From: Synaphobranchus kaupii
Taxonomy: Eukaryota > Chordata > Actinopteri > Anguilliformes > Synaphobranchidae
DNA length: 64,000 nt
Direction: 5' to 3'
Assembly: GCA_029718625.1 (NCBI GenBank)
Contig: CM056376.1
Span: forward strand, 93,787,945-93,851,944
Shown: in pieces, positions 56,896 through 64,000 of the stretch
How positions within the stretch are numbered: position 1 is the stretch's first letter
How the letters are laid out: each line of letters begins with the position of its first letter
Notes under the pieces: generated by a model
What the model was told of the DNA's origin: nothing
The model's database searches: none
Seen by the model: only the letters and a program-made list of their open reading frames with translations
Made by a program: the position numbers and the translations under genes

Positions 56896-57118
56896 ACCAG
56901 TGTAGTGTAATGGTTAAGGAACTGGCCTTGTAACGGAAAGCTTGCAGGTTGGATTCCCAGGTAGGACACTGCTGTTGTACCCTTGAGCAAGGTACTTAAC
57001 CTGAAATGCTTCAGTATATATCCAGCTGTATAAATGGATAATATGTAAAAAATAAAATGCCAAAAAGTTGTGTAAGTCGCTCTGGATAAGAGCATCTGCT
57101 AAATACCTGTAATGTAAT
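56895..57118 (+). mobile_element. tRNA-derived SINE with target-site duplication
   Basis: The head GTAGTGTAATGGTTAAGGAA (A-box) and GGTTGGATTCCCAGG (B-box) are followed by a body and a conserved tail AGTCGCTCTGGATAAGAGCA, then a short TGTAA repeat. ATGAAGACCAGT flanks both ends (56888 and 57117), a good target duplication. This is a well-preserved fish SINE inserted in unique DNA. Confidence 0.9.
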
Positions 57119-57400
57119 GAAGACCAGTCCACCTCTGAGGGGTTGAAAGATTTCTTGTTTTTGCATCCCTAAGGGCTGGGAAGGGATGGTAAGGAGTAAG
57201 GCGATGGAATGGTGGCGTGGATCGGAGCTCCTTGTCAGTGTGTGATCCTTGGTATCTCCACATCTGGTGACAGTGTCCAAACATGCAGATGGAGGGAAAG
57301 CAGCTTTAGCTAATGAGCGAATAGCAGACTTTAATAGGGGAGATTGAGTTGTTTTTTGTTTAAGCATCAGTATGAGCCCCAGTGCAGAGGCAGGCCCTGG

Positions 57401-57535
57401 TTACAGCTGCATGTCAGCGCTGACCAGGAGTCCCCAGTGGATGAACGTCCCTCCAGCCAAGAAACACACCAGCACAGCCAGGGAAATCGCTGCTTTCGGT
57501 GAGAATAACTGACCCGTGGGAATGCAAGACATCAT
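57401..57535 (-). CDS. Small ORF, 44 aa with one predicted membrane helix (hypothetical)
   Basis: ATG at 57535, TAA at 57403-57401. Residues about 15-37 (AAISLAVLVCFLAGGTFIHW region) form a strongly hydrophobic segment bracketed by Lys14 and an acidic end (SADMQL). A pyrimidine-poor but usable AG before TTATTCTCACCG means it might instead be a last exon of something spliced. I do not recognise it. It could be chance. Confidence 0.2.
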   Translation of the reverse strand: MMSCIPTGQLFSPKAAISLAVLVCFLAGGTFIHWGLLVSADMQL

Positions 57536-58592
57536 AAACCCCATGTATCTGGGTGTGGCTATCACTACGAGCACTTACAACCAACCACAGAAGAACACAA
57601 CTGTTTTATGGTGGTAGCTGGCACCATGGGACATTGCTTACAATTATCATTCATCTAAAGCAAACCCTCAGATCTGTTCTAAATGCTTGTTCGTTTGGCC
57701 ATAATGGTAAAGCTATTTTAATGTTTGGCTCTGGCTTATGAGTGTGATACTTGAGGCACGATGAGTGAGATGTCTGTGTGTCATCATATACATACATAAC
57801 ACTGGCAACACAGACAGAACACGACAACACAGTCAAGCACATACATTTACACACACTCCTGGAAAATGGACACAATGTTTCTCATCGCCATATCTGTCAA
57901 CTAATGAAACTTTCAATCAAACACAAAAAACTGAAAGCTCAATCCTTTCTGCGTTTCTCTCTGAAAAGGTCAGATTGTCTGTGAAACTCAACAGGGGCTA
58001 TACAGAGTATATAATGGAGAGTTGTGTCTGAGGGCTGGGAACAGCAATTAAACATCCTGAAGAGTCTGGGAGTCTAGGGGAAGAGAGAATAGTTGTTAGA
58101 CGTTTTTCCCAAATTCTCTCCTGTAAATATGCTGAAGTAGCTAAACATGTTATAACACACTAAAGAAAATTTCTAAAAATAAAAAACAATTAAAATAGTA
58201 AAAATCCTTCAGCTTAATACAAGTTTTCACTGTAGACAATATGTCTGTGGTACTGTTATTGTTTTCTCTTGCGGAAGGGAAACGTCCACCATTTCTTTCT
58301 CACTAATAAAGGCTTCATTTTTTTCATGCGGTGCTTAACTGAAAAATGTGCCTTTCCTCTTACGTCAGTTACATCTGGGTCCACTTGTTCGGTTTTGGTG
58401 TTCAGTTTTTAAGACAACGAGGGACGAGCAATGTGTAGACAAAAAAGGTAGCCTAATGTTTTTTTCATGCCGGACCATAAACATATTAGTAAACTGATCT
58501 ATTGCATTGCGGCCCTGGCAAATCTTTTATTAGGCAGCGGTTAGTCAGCTGTCCTGAAGGCTTGCGACCATATTTAATCCACGATTCATCTT

Positions 58593-58987
58593 CCCAGCTA
58601 ACAAAATTAGGTCCCCAGGACGTCCCCTGAACGTCTCGAAATGTCATCAGGACGTTGCCTTGACGTCTTTTTGTAGGGTTTTCTAAACGTTACGTGGACG
58701 TCACAGAGAACGTTCTAGTAACGTCCCCCAGACATTCATTACATGACGTTATATTGTAACCAGTAACAGACGTCGCAGTTACGTCCATTAATTTTATGAG
58801 CACAACGTCATAACATAACCGGATAGGGACGTTGCTTGAACCTCCCCGAAAAATTAAAAATGTCATATTGTAACCAGTGACCTTTAATAAAGTCCTAGTA
58901 ATGTTTTTAGGACATCCCTAGGGAACGTCACATCATAACTTCGAGGGGACTAAAAGGGGACGTACCTGCGACGTCCAGTTTGCTGGG
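58593..58987. repeat. ACGT-rich MITE-like repeat
   Basis: About 395 bp opening CCCAGCTAACAAAATTAGGT and closing with the imperfect complement (GACGTCCAGTTTGCTGGG). The interior is packed with GACGT/ACGTC words (for example 58619, 58652, 58664, 58698, 58769, 58974) and repeats TATTGTAACCAGT twice. It has no coding potential. The terminal inverted repeat suggests a non-autonomous DNA transposon. Confidence 0.65.
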
Positions 58988-60045
58988 TTGCCATCCGGAT
59001 CCCAGAGTAATTAATGACGTTACTTCTATACAGTCCGTAATAAAACAAAGACAAATCGGATCATTACCCAAATTAAAATTTCTGTCCAAACTCGGCCAGG
59101 AACACATCTACAGTAATGTGCACATATCATTTTGAAGGCCAGTGTTTGAAAACGGTCAGCAGAGGGTGCTGGTAACACGGTGAGTGCTGCTGGAAATTAC
59201 TGCAGTTCATTGTACGATAGAACGTCACAAACGTTGCCACTGAAATAATAACGTGGCGACATTGTGGAATTTCGGGATCACGTGAACGGGTGTAGCCAAT
59301 CGGTGCTGTTGTACAGCATCAGTCGCCGCTTGCTACACCTCACTCGCCAGGTCTAATAAAACAGGGTTATGACAGACTACGACATTTACCCATATCTCTC
59401 AGACCGGGAACACAGCAATGAACACCTCCATTTATTTAAGTCGATATTTCACTCATGGTTTGGCAGCAGCGCGTGGGTGCGTCAGCCTTTCCTAAATCCC
59501 GCCATTAATTCTGCTTAATTGGAATGGACGTTCCAAACAGCAGCAGCTAGGTATGTCTGTATGTGTGATTATTACTCACCGTAAAATGCAAAAAAACAAC
59601 ACTGCAGGCATGTATTGTAATGCATTGTAATGTTCTTCGTATGCGTTCGATACGTTAACGACATACAACGACAGTGTTTGCCTCACACAGTCTAATTTAA
59701 GGTTTTTCCAAAAAGATAAATAGCCGACGTGACCAGCCAGCTCTTCTGAAATTAGCTAGAATTTTAATAGTGACACTACACATTTTAACAAGTACATTTT
59801 AACAAAATAATTTATATAAACATCTGCAGTGTGGAATGCACACGTGAACCCCAACGATGGCACCATGCTGCTGTGGTCTGTGCGTTTGCAATACGTATCA
59901 GTGCCTGAGATGGAAGCGTGAAAACGATGAGCTATTGAGGTGGAGATTCAGTGGAAAGCGCCTCTGATGCCGTAAATCAAAAGACTGACAATGGCGAGCA
60001 CCAGCCAGGGATCGAATCACACGACACACATGGTGGTATAAAACT
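58988..60045. other. Intergenic DNA with a CpG-containing patch
   Basis: 59260-59530 has an E-box CACGTG, AGCCAATCGG (CCAAT) and TCCCGCC, but no exon could be joined to it. The remainder is AT-rich and featureless. Confidence 0.4.
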
Positions 60046-61225
60046 GACATAACTGTGATTTATTATCATGAGCAATGAAAATAGCTAACCAGTGCTGTGT
60101 CTGAGTCTCTCTTCCGCGCACACACACTCACGCGCACACAATTAAAAAAAGACATACAATAGAGGATTCAGGACGGGGGAACAAAAGAAAAATAGTGCTA
60201 CTGTCACAGAAACATTCAGCTTTGCAAAGAGAGCGCTCATATTTACAAACGATATTCCAAAATGGGATGGGAGCGAATTGTACAAGCATAGAAAAGAAAA
60301 GAAGCAACTATGTACAGGCGCTTCTGCAGAAAGCTGGAGTAACCATCTATACATTAAATTACATTTTCTACAAATAACCATTAGAATTCAAAAATAAACC
60401 GCTAACATACTACCTACAGGCCATTTCTCACTCAGGCTACCTTAAAAGCCAGGACATTCACTTGCTCTCTCTCCACCTCTCTCTCTCTCATACACACATA
60501 CACGCAAACACACACCCGCGCACACATACACACACACACATACACACACACTCCCGCGCACGCACGCACACATACGCGCAGAGCACACTCCTGGGGCAGT
60601 GAAGTCGGCTCCCCAGAAGGCTTTTCTCTCCAAACCTCTGCAGCGGTGCACAAATTTTGTTACACGCAGGAATAAAAAAAATAATAATTCTGTATTTTCT
60701 TTGTACAAAAAGCTTTCTTTTCTCACTAAATTGAGCCACTAAATACACAAATAAATGAGGAAAACAACAGATAAAAGAAGAGAAAACGTGAAACGCTCAA
60801 CAAACAAACAGACAGACAGGGAGGGAGAGGGGGGGGTGGAATGTCCATTGATAAAGAAAGCTCTGGGCCCGACAGCAGGACTCCAGACAGACAGACGAGA
60901 CCCTCAGCCATGAGGGAGGGGTTATGAAATAGAAGAATAAAATAGAAAAGAGGCCTTTGAGGACAGGGTGTCATGGAGAGGGTGATGAGCACCGGATTCG
61001 TCTGTCGTCATTTTGTACAAAGTCTCTTTACAGGATTGCTTTGCAGTCTTTTCTTTTTTCCTTCTTCTTTCCTTTAAAAAAGTACCCTTTTTCTTCGTCC
61101 TGTTTTTCCGTTGGCTTTGTGTACAAGTACATAGAAAATATTTACATGTCAAATTACAAGGTATCCTCGCACCTCTTTAAGTGAGTTTGTGGGGCTTTTA
61201 TTTTGGGTGGGGGGGTTGGGGGTTG
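60046..61225 (-). other. kmt2e: Probable kmt2e 3'UTR
   Basis: The region from the proposed stop (61228-61226) down to a minus-strand AATAAA at 60064-60059. It includes CA/GT and CT-rich simple sequence (60470-60590), U-rich stretches and no frame of interest. An AATAAA at about 61201-61196 lies only 25 nt beyond the stop and is less likely to be used. Confidence 0.5.
60059..60064 (-). terminator. Candidate kmt2e poly(A) signal
   Basis: AATAAA on the minus strand, about 1.16 kb past the proposed stop codon. Confidence 0.4.
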
Positions 61226-62312
61226 TCAGTGCCACCCAGTGCCAAGGTACCCTGCTGTGTGGAAGGGGGCTGAGGAGGGAGGAGCTCCACGGGCTCCACT
61301 GGGCAGCTGTGAGGGCGTGGCCTGTGACTGTGTGGGTGGAGCCTGTTGAGGAGGGGGGAGGGGGAGGGGGTGGTAGCACGTTCTGTTGGTGAGGCTGGTA
61401 GGCAGCGGGCGCTGCGTTAGGGGTGCTGGTCACCCCCGGGTGCAGCATAGGTGCCTGGAACCCCCCCAGGCTCTGGTAGTGATGCGTCGCCTGCAGGGGG
61501 GGGTTCGATGAGCCCGAAGGCGGAGGGGGGTGGCGGCGGAGGGGGAGGAGGGGCCTGTTGGAGGGACAGGAGAGTACTGGTGCCAGGCTGCTGCTGGGGG
61601 ACCTGGCCCTGGAGGGGAGGGGGAGGTGGCGGAGGGGCGGAGCCAATCACATGGGGGGGGTGGAGGCGCGGAGCTCAGCAGGAGCTGATGCTGCTGCATG
61701 GGCGGGGGCCATGTTCACGTGCAGCAGGGGGGGGCCGGGCTGGGGGTGCGGAGGCGGGGGAGGAGGGGGAGGCGGAGCTGAGGAGCTCTGGTAGTGCAGG
61801 GCATGATGAGTCTGCATTAGGGGCTGTGAGCCAGGGGGGAAGGGCGACACCACAGTGGCCTTGTACCCGGGGAACGGCCCGGCAGGGGCCGCCGTCTGCC
61901 CGGGGAAGTAGGCCGCAGACGCGGGAGGTGCCGGGGGAGGAGGGGGCGGGGGAGGGGGCGCGGTCTGGGCGCTGTACTGGGCGAAGGAGGCCGGGGCCTG
62001 CGGAGCCTGGGGCTGGGGTTGGGCCTGAGGCTGCCCCGAATGGAAGGATCGCTGGCCACGGTACGGGGAGCCCTGGGGCTGAGGTTTCGGGGAGTGCAGC
62101 AAGGAGGGGCTCGGGTACAGGCCCTGGGTGGCCCCGGGGGGACCGCACTGCAGTTTGCTGGGGGTCAGGGGGGCCGCTTTGGCCACGGGGGGCTTGCTGG
62201 ACTGCTGAACTGACGGAGAGAGGCAGGGAGCGCGAATCTGGCCGTCGCCTTCTTCCTCCTTCAACGGGCGGCACGCAGGCTGGGGGGCCACACTGGGGCC
62301 AGGGGAACCCGG
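61226..62312 (-). CDS. kmt2e: kmt2e-like last coding exon, with apparent frameshifts
   Basis: The acceptor is CTTCCCCCAG before CCGGGTTCCC. From 62312 the frame encodes [20 protein letters not shown], then Pro/Gln/Ala-rich sequence with [20 protein letters not shown]. As read, it hits TGA at 61649. Coding-like composition continues by moving frame at G8 61653-61660 (giving [10 protein letters not shown] and [10 protein letters not shown]), at G8 61496-61503 (giving [17 protein letters not shown]) and probably in the G-rich stretch 61349-61371 (giving a P/Q/S-rich end that stops at 61228-61226). If the third change is not real, the frame instead ends at 61149 in less coding-like sequence. Confidence 0.65.
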
Positions 62313-64000
62313 CTGGGGGAAGAGAGAGAGAGAGCGAAAGGTGGGGGAAGAGGGCAAAAACGTTCTGTGAATTATTGCTGTCGTAAAACATTTATAAGAC
62401 ATTTTTTGTTTTGGATCAGATTATAAATTTTCTGTTACTACTCATTATTCTGTACTGTGCATCTTTTATTTTAGCCTTGCCAATATGACACAATGTATTT
62501 TTATGGCAAGAGCAAATGTGAATGTGAAACTAAGGGACAGGAGAATTGGTGTAGACTACACTAGTTAACAGCTCTTTGGCAGGGTCCCACATTTGGAGGC
62601 AGCAGAGGGCAGGGGTGCTGATGTGTGTGCTGCTAAGGTAACCATGACGAGCGCAGAGGCCAAGTCTCACCTTGTGCACAGAGGGACTCCTGCAGGTCTT
62701 GTGTGAGCTGGGAGACGCACACTCCTTCACTACACCTGCGTCATTGCTGTCCGTCTCAGGGCCGTCTGGTACACACAAACACACTGTTATAACTTTTACT
62801 TTAACATTGAAGGGAGAAAGAAAGAGAGAGGGGAGTGTGTGTGTGTGTGTGTGTGTGAGTGTGTCTATGTGTGTGAGCATGCATGTGTTAGGGCTGTCCC
62901 CTTTTTGCTTGACAATCTTTTGAATCTTAAAATTTCGAGTATATAATTTGTAATTCCGTTGCATAGGTGAAATAAGGAGCCCAGTTGCGCGCAGCGATCA
63001 TCTGTGTTGCGCTCATGGTAATGCTCAATATCAAAGAGACCGATAAACAACAAGCCATATTATTGTTTTGTCTGGAGGGTATACCATTAGGTAGTCTAAA
63101 TAAAATTAATGTGTGGGTCATTCTATCCGCGTAGCCTGTAGGCTGTACATTCAAAATGGAGGAGCCAAGAAAAATGAACCAACACAGTTCAGGAGTCCCA
63201 TTTGGAAATATTAGGGTTTCTATACCATTGGAGACAAAATAAAAACAAAGGAGAAAGTTCCCTGCAAGGTATGCAAGCGGCAACTGCCCTACTAACCCTC
63301 CATAGATTGACACTTTTTTCCCTTCCAAAGGAGCTCAGTCAGTTCAGTTTAGTTTAAGTAAGCCATGCCATTGTTTTGAATTAATGATGGACTCAAATCT
63401 TTCTTTCGTTTGAGCAACTGTTGATCTACTAAGTGATTTTATTGCTGTGAATGGCATAATTGGCATTGTTATGATCTTCCTTGGTTTTATTTTGCTTAAT
63501 AAAACTTCAAGACTCCTGTCATTACTTCGTAGTTATAGCCTAGCGTCTTCAAGCTATTTAGCTACATGTTTAATGGGAAATTAAAACTGGGCCATAATAA
63601 TTATACATTTAGGCAACGTTGAAAACTTTGGCGGTACAAAATTTGAACAAATTCGAACTCATTTCTCTATTATGAGACATTAATTCGAACTCAATTCTTG
63701 GAAAAATTGACAGCCCTAGTGTGTGTGTGTCTCCGACCTCACCTGTGTCTCGGTCCTTGCGGTGGTCACTCAGCAGCAGTGCTCGGTGGTAGCCCCGCTC
63801 CCTCGCCTGCTCCACTGATGTGGATGATGTCCTGAGAAGGAGACGTCAGAGATCAATCACACTGGAGCTCCACACTGCAGCTAAAGCTCCGCCTCCACAT
63901 TGCAGCAAAGCTCCGCCCCTACACTGGAGCTCAACTCCAACACACAGAGAACAGCTGATCTGAGCTGAGGTACCTACCACTGTCCCTCTCCCCCTTCTCT
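61226..64000 (-). CDS. kmt2e: Histone-lysine N-methyltransferase 2E-like, 3' end of gene (C-terminal region)
   Basis: KMT2E (MLL5) is a nuclear PHD/SET chromatin regulator with a long proline-rich tail. Only that tail is in view; the PHD and SET domains lie off the right edge. Exons 63831-63743, 62765-62671 and 62312-61226 join with consistent phases (2, 1, 0). The encoded protein runs through [37 protein letters not shown], a basic/Ser-rich stretch, then long Pro/Gln-rich tracts. The assignment rests on synteny (orc5-lhfpl3-kmt2e) and composition; the paralogue SETD5 is the main alternative. In human, KMT2E is transcribed in the same direction as LHFPL3; here it converges. The last exon has apparent frameshifts, discussed separately. 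Confidence 0.65.
62671..62765 (-). CDS. kmt2e: kmt2e-like penultimate exon
   Basis: A 95-nt exon. The acceptor is TGTGTACCAG before ACGGCCCTG and the donor is CACAAG followed by GTGAGA. It completes an Asp codon from the previous exon, then encodes [20 protein letters not shown] and [11 protein letters not shown]. Confidence 0.75.
62889..63718 (+). mobile_element. Degenerate hAT element in a kmt2e intron
   Basis: The terminal inverted repeats TAGGGCTGTC and GACAGCCCTA are flanked by GCATGTGT and GTGTGTGT (6 of 8 match, inside a GT repeat). This is the 8-bp duplication expected of hAT elements. At 63246-63293 the plus strand encodes [15 protein letters not shown], the start of a BED-type zinc finger, downstream of a MEEPRKMN start at 63156. 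Stops and loss of the rest make it non-autonomous. It fills 830 of the 977 bp of the intron. Confidence 0.85.
63743..63831 (-). CDS. kmt2e: kmt2e-like antepenultimate exon
   Basis: An 89-nt exon. The acceptor is CTTCTCAG before GACATCATC and the donor is GACACAG followed by GTGAGG. It encodes [20 protein letters not shown] followed by SDHRKDRDT. Both boundary phases fit the neighbouring exons. Confidence 0.78.
63974..64000 (-). CDS. kmt2e: Possible further kmt2e-like exon, cut by the window edge
   Basis: Reading in from the edge, the frame EKGERDSG ends at TAG followed by GTACCT, with the two-base overhang that the next exon requires. A competing donor (GTAGGT, exon end 63978) also leaves two bases but gives REGGEGQW. 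Too short to be sure. Confidence 0.3.
   Translation of the reverse strand, partial: REGGEGQW

Noticed and set aside
61451..62386. Long plus-strand open frame (311 codons, Gly/Arg-rich)
   Set aside because: It is antisense to the Pro/Gln-rich kmt2e exon. Gly/Arg-rich composition is what the complement of CCN/CAG codons gives, and it has no domain or splice context.

Overview
This window is nuclear DNA from a vertebrate, almost certainly a ray-finned fish. Genes are split by GT-AG introns. Tc1/mariner ends are abundant, including a Sleeping Beauty-type inverted repeat, and there are hAT remnants, tRNA-headed SINEs and long CA/GT/GA microsatellites. I found no bacterial-type operon, CRISPR array or viral gene.

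Three protein-coding genes can be supported. (1) The 5' half of orc5 (origin recognition complex subunit 5) runs leftward. Five coding exons lie at 4851-4740 (start codon 4853), 4502-4410, 3959-3774, 2934-2860 and 1861-1750; the remaining exons lie beyond the left edge. (2) lhfpl3, a four-helix LHFPL tetraspan protein, runs rightward and is complete: exon 1 at 10720-11146, a 38-kb intron, exon 2 at 49111-49347, and a 28-bp micro-exon at 53752-53779 that carries the stop. The predicted protein is 226 aa. (3) The 3' end of a proline/glutamine-rich gene, best read as kmt2e (MLL5), enters from the right edge on the minus strand. It has exons at 63831-63743, 62765-62671 and 62312-61226, and a 3'UTR reaching about 60045. 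ORC5-LHFPL3-KMT2E is the gene order known from human 7q22, which supports all three assignments. Here lhfpl3 and the kmt2e-like gene converge tail to tail.

The rest is intronic or intergenic and is shaped by mobile elements. Five Tc1/mariner elements or fragments keep transposase sequence (6756-8904 with a nested MITE, 12489-13058, 24018-25657, 27820-about 28250, 36864-37777). A transposase-free TA-flanked element is at 42210-43048, and a Sleeping Beauty-like left repeat is at 48192-48830. A hAT remnant with a BED-finger trace fills most of a kmt2e intron (62889-63718). There are SINEs of at least two families, a fold-back hairpin, a near-perfect 522-bp tandem triplication (37901-39464), a 26-bp minisatellite in orc5 intron 5, a half-kilobase purine tract (45735-46215) and telomere-like CCCTAA blocks in lhfpl3 intron 2.

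Most notable points: the 24-kb Tc1 element is nearly intact, with a single in-frame stop in its transposase. The kmt2e last exon changes frame at two G8 runs and probably a third G-rich stretch, which points to homopolymer errors in the assembly. The lhfpl3 intron holds a GC-rich, CCAAT-box-rich, TATA-containing island (about 34690-34905) that looks like an internal promoter. I did not find a convincing new multi-gene system.
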